DNA of 64,000 nt from Gigantopelta aegis (GCF_016097555.1 NC_054704.1:28872207-28936206); one strand, 5' to 3'; shown: positions 1 through 11,964, numbered from the stretch's first letter. The notes: generated by a model not told the origin, from the sequence alone. A program made the numbers and translations.

Positions 1-42
1 TCTTTAATGTGTTTTGGTGTTGTTGTTTTTTATATGTTTTAG

Positions 43-176
43 GTGAGAGCAAAAATGCTCAGGCCGAAATTGACAAGCTTGGTCAGGAATATGCTCGTCT
101 TCTAGGACATCAGAATCAGAAGCAGAGAATAAAACACGTAGAAAAAATGAGAGCAGAAAAACATGCTTTGACAAAA
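43..176 (+). CDS. HMMR: HMMR (RHAMM) exon, 3' part of gene
   Basis: This is an internal coding exon of hyaluronan-mediated motility receptor, a coiled-coil spindle and centrosome protein that also binds hyaluronan. The frame reads the motif LLGHQNQKQRIKHV, which closely matches the conserved C-terminal LLGHQN-KQKIKHV block of vertebrate HMMR, where the basic residues belong to the centrosome/hyaluronan-binding region. A pyrimidine-rich acceptor ends at 42 and the donor GTGGGT begins at 177. Ending at 176 leaves phase 0, which is required to join the next exon without a stop. The residues are highly charged and heptad-like, as expected for the long coiled coil. Upstream exons lie outside the window. 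Seen: frame, motif and splice signals. Known: family role. Symbol assignment is fairly secure because the next exon also matches. Confidence 0.85.
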
Positions 177-262
177 GTGGGTATTAAAAATGTATAAATA
201 AAAAAAAATGAATGAATAAACCTAGCAATTCTTAATATGTGAATATTTATTTTCCTTATTAA

Positions 263-1091
263 AGGGACACACCCTAGTTACGGCTATTTGTTAACCATTA
301 CGGCGTTGTTTTTCACTATTAAACCCCATTTTTCACAAATAAAATTGCACTTTACTTACATTTTATTATTTAGAATACACATTTCCATTCACCTGAAGTG
401 CTTTTTGGTAATCCTGATGTTTGTAAAACCACGAAATGCATTTTTTGCATTTTTTCACAAGACGTGCTGTCGAGAAAAAACCGTTAAGCAAGCGAGGTCC
501 AATCTATTTTTAGAGGGGATATTTCCATTTCAATGTCACATTTCCATTTCAATGTCACAGACGTTGGTATATCACGTGACCGTTATCATTTTGGTTCGGT
601 TTGTTTTCTCGTGCACGGTTCACGCAATCAACATCCGATTTGTTGTTGTTCATTTGTGAGATTTTTCTTCACAGTTCGTGAACATTTTCAGTAACAATAA
701 AGTTCAGACAAGTAAGTGTCTCAATACAAAACGTTGCAAACCCTTAAAACCAATAATTTTGCTAAGTCTTACGATATCTGGAGAGGGGATACAACCAGGA
801 CAGAACAGTTGGAACATGTCCAGGAGAGGTGAAAGGAACGCACCCCAAGTCTGTGAAATTTGTCATGACGTAGGCATTGTTGTGCTTCAAGCGACATCTA
901 CCGGTGACATCAGAATACTAACTTTCAAAATTATTTCAAGCAATTGAGACGTGGGGATTTCCATGGTATTTATCGATATAAAACCTGCTTTTTCACTCCA
1001 TTTGATAAAAACTTGATCTAAGTGTGTTACAGGTTTGTAGATTAACCAAATTATAATTTATTTTCGCTGGATGGAACTAGGGTGTGCGGCT
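263..1091. mobile_element. MITE flanked by TTAA, AGGGACA-type inverted ends
   Basis: The left end AGGGACACACCCTAGTT is matched in inverted form by AACTAGGGTGTGCGGCT at the right. TTAA lies immediately outside each end (259-262 and 1092-1095), the target duplication expected of piggyBac-like transposition. Subterminal sequence 'gtttgtagattaac' is shared in opposite orientation with the copy at 4088-4458, so the two belong to one family. It has no coding frame of substance and is about 830 bp, longer than its relative. Confidence 0.75.
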
Positions 1092-1828
1092 TTAATGAAC
1101 GAGTAGTTTCAATTCCCAAAAATGACAGGGTCAGTACGAGATCATAAAGTTTTGTTCAACCATTGTTAATACAAATGCTTGCTTCAGTATGTTGTGATTC
1201 CTGTTCCATTCAATACATCACAACTTGTGTATTAAAGGCACTGGTATGTTGTGTCCTGTCCAAAAAGTATGCACTTGGTATGGAGAGTTGGCGAAGAAAC
1301 CCTTTTAGTGTTTATCTAAACTATTTTAAAGATTAGCAGCAAGGGATCTTTAATATACAGAATAACACATAAAAACAATGTATACTGACTATTGATATTC
1401 CACGCAAACATACATTCAGACCTCAAAATTCAGATCATCAGCAATTTAGTACAAATAATAACAGTAAATACTCAATTAATGTGATAGGGAGATAGTTCAA
1501 CTGATGGCGTGGAGCATGGCCCTGTCAAGTAGTGCCATACTGGTTTGGAAATACTGTGGGTTCACCATTCATCTCATCAACATCCATTTTTGTAACATCT
1601 AAAAAAACCCACATGGATTAGTGAAATGTTTGTTGTGCTTTAAAAACATTTAAAATTTAATGAGTAAAATGTCATTGCAGATCAGTTTTATAGTGACACA
1701 GCTAATTGACGTTGAGATTTACTAGGTAAACATTAGTCACTCTTTGCACCCTTGTTTTGGCATCGTACACAATAAATATAACATCCAACAGTAATTTTTT
1801 TATGATATATGTAACGAAAGGGACTCTC

Positions 1829-1867
1829 TTTTTTCTTCTTCTTCTTCTTCTTCTTTTTCTTCTTTCA
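1829..1867. repeat. (TTC)n pyrimidine microsatellite
   Basis: An uninterrupted run of TTC triplets is flanked by T-rich sequence. It lies within the HMMR intron. Confidence 0.85.
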
Positions 1868-2427
1868 TCTTTTAAAACTTAAATTTAATATTTTCTGCAG
1901 AATTATGAAAAATAAAAACACATTCTTTAAACAGAATATTGACAGGGGTCACGGTTAATAGACCAGATTTTATTTTAATGTGGTGAAACTTTGTAATAAT
2001 ATAGTAAATTTTCAGTATTCCAGTGACATCACTTTACATTTTACAATAACAATAAATGGTACATAACATTTCTGTTTTCAGAATGCTGGAAGAATTCCAA
2101 TGGAAATTTGATAATGAAATTTGTTTAGTTTGAACATTACTGATGCACAGAATGTGTTTGAAGAAAATCTTGTAATAAAAAAAATTGTACACTTTACAAA
2201 ATATGGATTTCAAGTCAAATTACAGTTAGATATGCTATATTTATTGTGTACGAAGCAAACACAAGGGTGCGAAAAGTGACTGTTGTCATCCTCAGTTGCA
2301 CATTACCAGGGAACATTTTGTTTTCTAAATTTTAATTAGCAACAATTGCTATTCATTTTTTAAAATTGATTAGCAACTATTGATTTATACCCTCTTGTGT
2401 TTAAATATCTCATGTAATATCTTGTAG

Positions 2428-2626
2428 GAAGTTGTTAGTTTGCGTGAAACAACAAAGAAACAGAACTGGACCATTGACAAGTTGCAGACCAAACTAAAAG
2501 CTCTGGAAAACAAGAAGACATTTGATCCCAGTAAAGCATTTAAACATGGGGCAGCTGGGAAGGAAAATGCATATTTACTGGCTTCAAGTTCACTCAAGCA
2601 GGATCAGTGCAGTCCTTTAAAACCTG
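2428..2626 (+). CDS. HMMR: HMMR penultimate (or near-last) coding exon
   Basis: The acceptor 'ttgtag' ends at 2427 and the donor GTAAAT begins at 2627. Joined in phase to the exon ending at 176 it reads EVVSLRET..., followed by a KTFDPSKAFKHG stretch and a KENA...SPLKPG stretch. Vertebrate HMMR ends with the closely similar FDPSKAFHH, then KENFALKTPLKEG, so both order and spacing match. In the vertebrate protein only a short tail follows this point, so at most one small exon should remain. The exon ends in phase 1. The protein is a spindle-associated coiled-coil factor, and this region lies just after the coiled coil. Confidence 0.85.
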
Positions 2627-2947
2627 GTAAATATATTATTGTCGTTAATGTCAAGATCAAAATAGAAGTAACAAGGAATAATGTTTCAGTGATTTACAGG
2701 ATTCTAAATTTGATTAAGAAGGCTTTCTGCCAGAATATATTTTGAGGGTACATAATAAAAACAAAACTGACCATAAATGCCCTTATTAGGTAGTTATGGG
2801 TTTGAAATGTTTTGAAACTGGACACTACACTTCATGCACTTTGCAAAATATTACACAGCAATTCTCTTACTATAATCTTATCGAAATTTTAAAAATATAT
2901 ATACTTTTTTTCTCTCCATTTTACCTTATTACAGGTGTATGTATATA

Positions 2948-3034
<87 letters not shown>

Positions 3035-4015
3035 TTTATAAATGACTACTCTTTACATTTACTTTGGTACTACTTACAGTACTATGTACATTACATACAA
3101 GTGAAAACCCCACATTTATGAATACACACTGGCCTCAGCAATTATATATGAGTCAGGACCCTCAGAAACATACTAATTGCCCTCTTAAAAAAGTATCTGG
3201 TTTGTCAGTGCTAACCCTGTATATGTGGCTGACCACTTATATCCCTTCTGGCTTTGCTTTCAGATTGTGTGTAAGACCCAAATCTGTAACTGCTCTATTT
3301 TAACATGATGACATTAACACACCCTCTTGACTTTTCCTGTCCAAGTACACTAGTAGCCATAACCTGAGAGTCATTCAAGTAGTAATACCGTTGACACAAC
3401 AAAAAGCCCAAGTGTTTCAGTGCCAATCTATGTGCATTTGAGATGGTTACACACCAGCTTCTGTTTCGAAGCAATTCTATTTCCTTTGAACCAAATCCAA
3501 ATCCATATATGGAAGTTAGTATTCAATTCTAGCTCTTTTCATTTCAATTCAGTTCCAGTAATGTGAACATTGTGATGTTTTATAAAGACAACCACAATTG
3601 TGTCATAACTGCATATATTTAAAGAGCTGGTGTGAATGGTTGCCTCTTGGAATCCAGTTCTGGTTTAATGTAGGTGTCTCAGAATCAAAAATAGGTTATG
3701 CAAAAATAAATTCACGTGGCCCATTTTTTAAATTATGTTTGTGCAACCCATTATGTCAATGTAATTGATGTCCTAAATTTAATGCACAAACAAAAAATAA
3801 GTTTGAAAATGATGAAATTCAGACAATTTTGCAGTTTTCAGAGGTCTGCTAAAGTGTTAAAGTTTGCATTGATGTGCATTAGAGAAACTGAATTTGGTGT
3901 TTAGACTTTCTTTTGAGTCATTTTAACTGATAGGGCCATTGTCCTCAAGACCTGAAAATAAATCTTAAGACACATACCATTGCTGTCCTGTTTAAATTAT
4001 TTCCTCATGTTGCAG
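2627..4015 (+). other. HMMR downstream intron or 3' region
   Basis: This AT-rich sequence holds the GT/TA microsatellite at 2949-3034. I find no coding exon with family similarity in it. Confidence 0.55.
2949..3034. repeat. (GT)n(TA)n microsatellite
   Basis: A short GT run passes directly into about 37 TA dinucleotides. Open frames of alternating I and Y across it are artefacts of the repeat. Confidence 0.95.
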
Positions 4016-4122
4016 CTGTTATTGCCCCTATCCATAAGAATGCAAACGTGGCTAGCTTGAAGGCTGCAGCAAAGAGGCTTGTCTTAAAGGGACATACCCT
4101 AGTTTCAACCCGTGAAAATTAA
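4016..4122 (+). CDS. HMMR: Candidate HMMR terminal exon running into a MITE
   Basis: A good acceptor (pyrimidine-rich, ending 'ttgcag' at 4015) is followed, in the phase 1 left by the exon ending at 2626, by an open frame of about 35 codons to a TAA at 4120-4122. The tail includes a basic stretch KAAAKRLVLKG. From 4088 the frame lies inside the TTAA MITE, so the stop codon would be supplied by the transposon. There is no clear residue match to the vertebrate HMMR tail, which is short and poorly conserved. The call rests on phase, splice signal and position only. The true last exon could be elsewhere. Confidence 0.3.
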
Positions 4123-4458
4123 CACTAAGTTTAGTTAATCTACAAACCTGAAACACATTTGGATAAAGTTACAATTGAGTGAAACATGAGTCTGTGACTT
4201 TAAAATGGTGAAATACCTTCTGAAAACGGACTAAAACTCGACTCCATAACTGTTACTTCTCAGACGCATGTGCGTTATTAACAATATGAGAAATGCATTT
4301 TGTGATATTAAAAACACCAGGATGACCAAAGACACTTCGAATGTACGGAAATTGATAATCTAAACCATAAAATGTAAGTAAAGTATGATTTCAGTTATCA
4401 AAAACAGCTATAATAGTCAAAAATATATCTTAGTGTTTAGAAACTAGGGTATGTCCCT
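4088..4458. mobile_element. MITE flanked by TTAA, family of 263-1091
   Basis: The ends AGGGACATACCCTAGTTT and AAACTAGGGTATGTCCCT are inverted repeats of at least 18 bp. TTAA lies outside both (4084-4087 and 4459-4462). Length is 371 bp with no coding capacity. Interior sequence around 4130 and 4300-4380 is homologous, in opposite orientation, to the larger copy near the start of the window. Confidence 0.85.
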
Positions 4459-5023
4459 TTAAACGAACTTCCTGGTCTTTCCTAATGAACATGGTAATAG
4501 GTGCATAGTCCTAATGGTTAAAATTGTTACCATCTTTGTATGTATTCTAACCAATTGTGTAATCGAAAGCTGGTCAGCAGGTGAAAGCTGATGATTGCTT
4601 TTATTCTAACCACTTCCTAACACTACAGAATATTTGTCACTGAAGTATTTAAATGTTGAAGGGAATACAACCTAAAAGTAAATGAGCATTGTGCTACGCT
4701 CTCAGACTACCAACTCCCAGCAGAAAGTTGCTAGTCTCTCCATATAACCAGTTGTTAATCTGAGCACCCGTAGTAAGTCGGGAGTTGGGGAAATTACAGT
4801 GCAACCGTCGATTTTTGCCAAATTTCTGCTGGCAGTTGACAATCTGAAACTAACAACTTTTATTTAAATTTTTCAGGTAATAGGTTTTGAAAACATCTCT
4901 GAAGATTAAGGAAGAGTTCTGAGCCATAAGAAAAATGGAAAGCTGAATCTGTATATATGTATATTATATATGAGAGTGTACATGATGTACTACGGATAAT
5001 GACATCAACAAATGTGCATGTTT

Positions 5024-5083
<60 letters not shown>
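5024..5083. repeat. (TA)n microsatellite
   Basis: A near-continuous TA run abuts the hairpin element that follows. Confidence 0.95.
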
Positions 5084-5084
<1 letters not shown>

Positions 5085-5086
<2 letters not shown>

Positions 5087-5197
5087 ACTAAACGAGCTTG
5101 CCTGTCATACCATTTTTATGAAACAAGTGAATAGTTTTGGTATTGGATGAGCGAGTTTCATAAAAATGGTATGACAGGTAAGCTAGTTTAGTATTTT
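5085..5197. repeat. Inverted repeat / hairpin MITE
   Basis: The left arm starting AATACTAAACGAGCTTGCC and including CATACCATTTTTATGAAAC is mirrored by GTTTCATAAAAATGGTATG...GGTAAGCTAGTTTAGTATT. Arms are about 40 bp with few mismatches around a spacer of about 35 bp. It is adjacent to a TA microsatellite, a common MITE target. The family is unknown. Confidence 0.8.
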
Positions 5198-5467
5198 ATT
5201 TATTACAAACCAACTGCAAACATGCCATAAAGCTGAAGTAAGCAGAATCTGATGTCGAGACCTACTACACGTTATTTTTCTACGAATTGGGTCAGCAATT
5301 GATGTACGTCGCACGTAAATTTAAATGACGTTACAATGAGCTACGAGACATCCGCAATGTACAGTTTAAATTTTGGCGCGAAACTTGCATTAATTGTCAC
5401 TTAGTTACGAAGGCTGATTTCTGCCCAAACAAATAAATCACTACTTTTAGTATGGCATTTTAATGCT

Positions 5468-5556
5468 GTAATAGGGCATTATAACGCCGTATTACAGCGT
5501 TATAATGCCCTATTTTACGGCACATTAACGCCATAATTTACGGCGTTAATTTGCTA
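5468..5556. repeat. Two consecutive short palindromes
   Basis: 'taatagggcattataacg' is followed after about 10 bases by its inverse 'cgttataatgccctatt'. Then 'cattaacgcc' is followed by 'ggcgttaat'. Together they could form two adjacent stem-loops. The function is unknown. Confidence 0.65.
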
Positions 5557-5779
5557 TAATGTGGTTAATTTGACCAAATGATATAACATTTAGTAGTTAT
5601 ATTTCACACCCACCCCCCTTTAATAAAACAAATATTTACTGATGTTCTAATGTAGTGTACATGGTTTCCTTTCTTTTAACATACTACATGCCAGTATTTT
5701 AAAGACAGTATACAGTGACACATTATTTCAATTAGTGCCTTGAACAGGTTTATAGTGATGACCTTTAGTGACCTCAGAA

Positions 5780-6368
5780 TGACCTAAACTATGATACCAT
5801 TACACTTCCAATTCCGAATTTGTCTGTCAACTTCACTGACACAAAACTGTGCATGACGTTCACCACGTCGTCTCCAAACCCTCTGCCTGCTATTGGCAAA
5901 TCAGTGTGAATCTTGATTCATCGCTAAACACGACTCTATTCCATTCCCTCTGAGTCCATCGCAAGTGGCATTGTGCCCACAGTTGATGTTGACGTCGATG
6001 AAATTGGGTCAAAATGGGTCCAACATATGGGTGCCGTGCTGTGCATGGAGGTGAGCAGTTCACAATCGATTTCAGATCATTTGCGCAGACACTACATCTG
6101 AAAAGATTATTACTGGTTGCTGCAGCTGTCATGAAATGGTTGCGGAGGTGACGTAACACAATATGACGGTCATCTGCCTGTGACGTCACACGTGGTCTAC
6201 CCGGTCGGGGCGATCAGCTGTGGTGCCCGTTTGTTGTACTCGTGTCCGCAGATCATAAATTGCCCGTTGACTGCAACCCAACGCCCTTGCAACGTCAGCT
6301 ACTGACGTTCCTATGGGCAACATGCCGACGGCACATTCACGTTGCATATTTGTGAGGCATGGCATCAA
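5780..6368 (-). pseudogene. Tc1/mariner transposase remnant
   Basis: The - strand encodes, in shifted frames, an N-terminal helix-turn-helix (GTSVADVARALGCSQRAIYD), then a linker, then the first catalytic block WNRVVFSDESRF with the first aspartate of the DDE triad. Past a stop, near 5880-5790, the frame can be followed as WRRRGERHA and a glycine-rich WKCNG-like segment, matching the same region of the intact element at 18403-19464 (YRRRGERYA). The second aspartate and the glutamate are missing, so the copy is truncated, and at least one frameshift separates the two parts. No terminal repeats were identified. Confidence 0.8.
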
Positions 6369-6369
6369 A

Positions 6370-8908
6370 ACATGTCATAACAAATATTTTTTGAATTTGT
6401 TTTTTTCGTTGTCCGACTACTGTGAGCAAGTAATTATGAAAACGTGTGCTATTGTAGTCACGTGACTAGTAGCATGTGTAAAACCACTTTTGCCTCAATG
6501 GTGCTGTGCATGTGCTATGGATCGGATCACGTGGGCTGTGATGGGCTTCAGTTGATTTTTACAATATTTATTCCTGAAAAATGCCCGCTTTCAACACTCA
6601 TTGACTTTATTCAAATTTTAGATTGTGAAGTTTTTTATTTTGACTCCGTATACTAATATGTTAATGAAATCAACATGAATAGATTCATAAAATTATACAA
6701 TTTGTAATGATGAGTTATGAATATGAGCAAGGGTACACATTGTTTCAGTGCTATCCCTATTCATGCCATGCACACTGGATAATGTAGACATTGTGTTTTT
6801 ATGTATGTAAGTTACATTTTTATATATATCACAACAAATAAAACAACTCAGTATGCATATATTAGTAGTTGGTTGTTGATAACTGCTGAGCATTAATTGT
6901 GAATTGTAAACTGATGGCGAGTGTGTTCTGTATTGTGATTGGTTAATGACATTCTTTTTCCGGGATCAAATGAATATAACACCCGGAAAGCTAATGACGT
7001 CATTAGGAGTTGGAACAGGCCATGTTGATAGTTCAAGGGCCTACAGTTACTGTAGCCAGATATTTTTTTCAAGAAATACCAAATATACAGTTCGTTCCGT
7101 AGATGATTCAGTATACAATGGACCTATCTTTGATAATTCTTAGGAGATAACCATATTGAGTTTTTAGATTTGCAGGTGGTGTTATCTATTTGATCCTGCA
7201 AATGTCATTTTTGAAAATGTAACATTTTTGGGTATCAAATAGACAATAACAGCCGCAAATCTAAAAGCTCCATATGGCTATCTCCAAAGATAGGTGATCT
7301 GTAGTGCACCAGTTTATTCAGGGTATCTAAGAATATTTTATTTAGACCCAATAAATAATTCATTGTTGTGACCTGACGGTGCAATTTATTCCGGTTTAAT
7401 GTATACTGACCAATTTAATGAAGAATTGATGATTAAAACATTTTAACTGGTTTTGGCAGTCTTTAATACCAAAATACCAATCTACTGTTGATCAACTGTT
7501 TATCCCACCCCATTTCTAGTCCTAGCTCTTTACTGCCATTTTTTGTTACCAAAATCATCTTTCTTTTGTCTTACAACCTTTAATTACCTTTCATCCTGGG
7601 ACAGTCATCTGGCTAGAGTATTTTGGTTTCCAGTGCATGACATAGATAGCAGGACCATACATGGAACAGGATATGCTTCAAATGTCAGGTCTTGTGTTTT
7701 AAGGTGTGCTATTGCCTGCACCCACCATAGCCCACGTAAAATGCCTGCCAGGTGGGCTACAAACTGCCCACCTGACTCAATATAATATAGAAAAAATGCC
7801 CACATGCAGAAGTACCCTTCAGTTTTAAGATGAACATCATTTTGAGGTGTAATGTTTAAGACAAGTTTGGTTTTTTAAGTTTACAAGAACAATGGACACT
7901 TAATAAGCTGTCATGGCTTCACCAGTTTTGTATTTGAAATTTTGTAAATATAATATGAGCAATTCCGTGGTCAGGTAAACCAACATGTCATTTTTAAAAA
8001 CGTTCTAATGAAGCGAGTTTGGAATCGTTTGAAAGGTTATTATCTCTAGTGTCAAATATTACATTAATCCTTTTTAAGTAGATGTGTTTTAGTCACTAAA
8101 TATGCAACTAATGCATCAACCATGAATGCAGCAATATTTTTTATACATAAGAGTAGAAATATAAATCTTTATACATAAATAATCGCAGACATTTCCTTTG
8201 TTATTTGACATACATCATGGATATAAAAAATATGAAAATATATTTCATGCAGTTTTTACATGTGTGTTACTTGTGTTTGTTCAACCCCAAAATATTAAAA
8301 TTTTTAATCTCCACTTTTGCTAACTTGTTGTGAAATATAACTGTTACTGATATGCAATGTTAATTTTATATGGTTTATTAATAAATGTAAAAACAATTAC
8401 TGAATATGTAACAATTACCATGCTATGGTGGTGCTGTTATAGTGTACATCCGATACCATAAAGCTTGTTTATTCTTTCCCATTTTCAGGCAAAAATATTG
8501 ATATTTATGCAATGGCAGTGTAATATTGGCACACATTTTTATAACTAGAGCCAATTATGATCATCAGTATTAATTGTTATCCATATAATTGGATTAAAGG
8601 AGTGTTTATCAAAGTGTGCAATGGGTAGCTTCCTACCAAAAGTATTAATTGTTTTAAAATGTAAAAATTAAACATGCAACTAACTGTTCATGTCCATAAA
8701 AAGAACATAACAAACCCAGTAATTGTATTTACTGCCAGATTTTACAAAATGGAAAATTTGTAGATGATCATGACCAACTTGTTCAATGTGACGGCACATT
8801 TGAGGAAACCACTATTTACATTCAGTGGCAGCACTTTACTGTTTTAATATTCCTGAGTTAATTACATGTATGCAATGATTATGTGTAGAATTAATAAATA
8901 TAAAGTTA
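6370..8908. other. Intergenic sequence, no gene recognised
   Basis: AT-rich sequence without convincing exons. The only clear structure is the fold-back repeat at 7122-7295. Confidence 0.55.
7122..7295. repeat. Fold-back inverted repeat
   Basis: The left arm (acctatctttg...gagataaccatat...tttttagatttgc) reappears inverted as gcaaatctaaaagctccatatggctatctccaaagataggt. The arms are about 70 bp with scattered mismatches and a short T/A-rich loop. It looks like a small hairpin MITE. No family could be named. Confidence 0.75.
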
Positions 8909-8923
8909 CTTATCACAAATAAA

Positions 8924-9302
8924 AGTAAAGTTTGTTTTATTTAACGATGCCATTAGAGCACATTGATTTTTTATCTTATCGGCTATTGGACGTCAAACAT
9001 GTGGTCATTCTGACACTGTTTTTTAGAGGAAACCTGTCACCACATATGCTACTCTTTTATGACAGGCAGCAAGGGATCTTTTATTTGCGCTTCCCACAGG
9101 CAGGATAGCACAAACCATGGCCTTTGTTGAACTAGATATGGATTATTGGTCGGTGCAAGTGGTTTACACCTACCCATTGAGCCTTGCGGAGCACTCACTC
9201 AGGGTTTGGAGTCGGTATCTGGATTAAAAATCCCATGCCTTGACCGGGATCCGAACCCAGTACCTACCAGCCTGTAGACCGATGGTCTGCCACGACGCTG
9301 GT
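8924..9302 (-). mobile_element. tRNA-derived SINE, full length
   Basis: In reverse orientation this copy has the tRNA-like head with box B GGTTCGGATCC, the conserved core (gcgcaaataaaagatccctt) and the tail ending in the inverse of 'gtttgttttatttaacga'. A 15-bp target duplication CTTATCACAAATAAA flanks it at 8909-8923 and 9303-9317, showing a fairly recent insertion. Confidence 0.9.
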
Positions 9303-9365
9303 CTTATCACAAATAAATGCAGAAATAGTACAATGTCACGTGCACCTTGTTAAGTCCCTAGTTAT

Positions 9366-9390
9366 GGGCGGGGGGGGGGGGGGGGGGGGA
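9366..9390. repeat. Poly-G tract
   Basis: A run of about 24 G, with one C near its start. Similar tracts recur at 10746-10765, 15613-15629, 17960-17975, 32918-32937, 47405-47423 and 63900-63930. Confidence 0.9.
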
Positions 9391-9579
9391 GCTGCTACAG
9401 TCGCCCCTATTTTATATGTATTTAGCTTTAGAATAATGAATATTGTCTGGTTCTCTCATGATAGTCATACATACAGGTACTGGCAAATATACATCCAACA
9501 CCAAAAAAATTATACGTCCAACACCAAGCATGTTTGTCTCTTTTTTTTAGTTTGTGATAAAAACACAATGCTTTTATAT

Positions 9580-9715
9580 CTAATAGTCTTATTCAACTTA
9601 CTGTACTAGCACAACAACGTTATATGACCCCGAGTTATAACCTCCACTGCAGAATTATCTCCCCTTGCCGGATGTATAACCTACACCCACGCATGGGTAG
9701 ACCGTATATCCTCGT
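9580..9715 (+). repeat. DIRS left inverted terminal repeat
   Basis: This stretch runs from CTAATAGTCTTATTC through 'gcatgggtagaccgtata' to 'tcctcg' and matches the inverse of the right end with a few substitutions and one short gap. Confidence 0.9.
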
Positions 9716-9845
9716 TTTTTTATTCTGCAGTCGTGTTCGAGTTCTGTAGTAAAAAAAATTGGCAAATTGGCAATTTGTTTATTAATTTGTAATTTTGTTT
9801 TACTCTGTCATATGAGGTCTTTTGGGTGATTTACACAGGGGGTTA

Positions 9846-11964
9846 ATGTCTGACACGGCTTCCTCGGGCTCCAACCGGTTGGTTGTGTGTGCCGAGGGGG
9901 GTTGTCTTAAACGACTGCCCCAGTTTGATCAGCATTTGTTATGTCGTTCTTGTTGTTTTGAATGCCAGTGACATATCTGTGTAAATTGGTCCCCCTCCAC
10001 ATGGGGGAAGGCTAAGAAGCTGTCAAAAGACGCCGAGCGTAAGAGGATGATTAGACGTTACGGTTGTAATGGGGGCGTTAGTCGGAGGGAGTGCAGTCGT
10101 GGCAGGAACGACTGTCTCTCAGTTCCGACTGCCATCTTGCTGATGAGGGCAGGGTTATCGGTCCTTCTGTGGAGGGGTCGATTAGCTCTAGAATGAAGTC
10201 CGCTTCGCGGTGCCGTTCGTCTCACCAGACTTCTGGTGGAGGGTTGGTCGTGGTGTCCGAGGGCGCTGTTTCGGCCAACGCGTCTTTCGGTGATCGAGCC
10301 ATTTGGCGAAATCGCGAAGTCTCACAACGTTGTCTCGGTCACGGAGCCGGGTGGCGTTGGTTCGGGTGCGACGCCAGTGGGCGTCCCTTCTGTTGTTGGG
10401 GCGCCTGTACAGCGTCAGCAACTTTTAGATCGTTCGCATGTGGCTACGTTAACTGGGTTGACTAATCCACACGTGGTACGTTGGGTTCAGAATTCGGCGC
10501 AGGATTCGTACGTGTACGAATTTCCTGACGGTCCGGTTCAACCGACACCACCAGTCCCGTTGTCTGCTTCGGCTGGGATCAGGGAAACTGCAGCTTTCTT
10601 GGGTGTGCCTGTGTCTACACCGATGGTCAATCCAGACCTGTCAGATCGGGGTAGAGGTTCCAGGCGTTATCCCTCGACGGCGTGGGCGGAACCTTTCGTT
10701 CAGGGTCCGATGGTTTCGGGTCGCCCTCAGTGGCGAACTCGGGGGAGGGGGGGGGGGGGGGGGGGACTATGTTTCTCTTTTTGAGAATTTCATGGCCTGG
10801 CTAGGGGAATCGCCTATACCAGTCCCTCCACCGCCGGGGTTTCCAGCGAGACCGGGGTTGGACCAGTTTGCTGATTCGGCCTGTCCGCATCATCCTGCCC
10901 ATGCAGTTTCGTTTCCGTTACGGTCAGCGCATGGCGCGTCGTTTGAGAAAATTTCTTCTTCGGAAGAGGATTTTCCCCCCGAATCAGTGTGTGGTTCGGG
11001 GGAAGGGTCGGCACCAGGTTCAGTGCTCGATGAGATTCCCATTTTTACCAGGCGGTTCTTGGTTTTGTACGGGAACAGGTCAGACTGGTGTGCGCGGATG
11101 CAATTCCGTCGGAGGAGGCTGTTCAGTCTTACAAGGGTGTTTCATTTGGAAACCGGCCTTTAGCGACGGACGCTCCGTGGCAGGATTTCGGCTTGCCGTT
11201 AGCGTACGAGGCGCATGAATCTCTTGCGGAGATTGATGCTTTGATTGCGGGTAGCGATGGTATTTTGGGGGCGGTGGTGGAAACTCTTGTCTGCGGCGAA
11301 GGTTTTGTCCACGTCGTATAAGACATTGGGAGCTTCCTTCCTTTCACATCCAGCGGTCGTTTCCGCTAGGGTGAAGGCAGACTGCCACCCATCTCCTAAT
11401 GTCAGTATGCCACTCACGGATTTAGATACTTTGGAGAGGTTATCTAAACTTCTTTTTCAAGTCAATAACCATTTAGGTATGTTCCTATTTGGGTTAGATA
11501 AAGCAGTCACGGGTCTTCCGCCGATGGCTAAGGGTTGTTTGTTGGCGGCTTCTAAAGCCTCTCGTCACATCGCTCAGCTTGCTGGGCGTGTTTTTGCCAA
11601 CAGTCTACTTTTGCGTCGGGATCACTACCTGGCGGGACTGAGAACGACGGGTGTGGTTAAAACCTACTTTCGTAGTCGCTCAGTAAGGGAAACCTTACTT
11701 TTTGGGACCAATTTTAACTTGGTCATGGACCAAGAAGCGGCGAAATTCGTCCCTGCTGCTCAGTCCCGAACTGCTCGTAAGTGCCAGGCGGCGTCTACTT
11801 TTAAGCTTTCACCTGTTAAGAAATCCCTGTGGTGTCTGATTCGGACGTGCAGTCGGGTAATGCCCGTGGTTCATCGAAACAGGGACGTTTTTGGGGGAAG
11901 CCGGCACGTTTTCGTGGTTCCGCTCGGGGCAAGTAGCCCAGGGGTGGGCAGCAGCCGGGATTAG
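9846..11964 (+). pseudogene. DIRS gag-like ORF1, disrupted
   Basis: An ATG at 9846 opens a frame with a cysteine-rich start (VCAEGGC...HLLCRSCCFECQ) resembling the short zinc-binding start of DIRS ORF1 proteins. It meets an in-frame TGA about 40 codons in. The reading then shifts repeatedly: proline- and glycine-rich segments at 10236-10784, a run of G at 10746 that spoils the frame, and a last block at 11245-11964. That block contains a hydrophobic helical region (LERLSKLLFQVNNHLGMFLFGLD and following) ending just before the reverse transcriptase. The gag-like label comes from position and composition, since these proteins are weakly conserved. The many breaks mark a decayed copy. Confidence 0.7.

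Larger units (their letters stand above)
177..2427 (+). other. HMMR intron with a TTAA MITE and SINE debris
   Basis: This intron lies between two recognised HMMR exons. It contains the MITE at 263-1091 and a reverse-strand SINE fragment near 1320-1375 ('agcagcaagggatctttaa'). A pyrimidine (ttc) tract sits at about 1829-1866. I see no further coding exon. Confidence 0.7.
4463..5779. other. Intergenic sequence with hairpins and AT repeat
   Basis: No gene is seen. The region contains the TA microsatellite at 5024-5083, a long hairpin at 5085-5197 and a pair of short hairpins at 5468-5556. Confidence 0.6.

Noticed and set aside
2796..3121. Frames of alternating I and Y
   Set aside because: Translation of a TA microsatellite.
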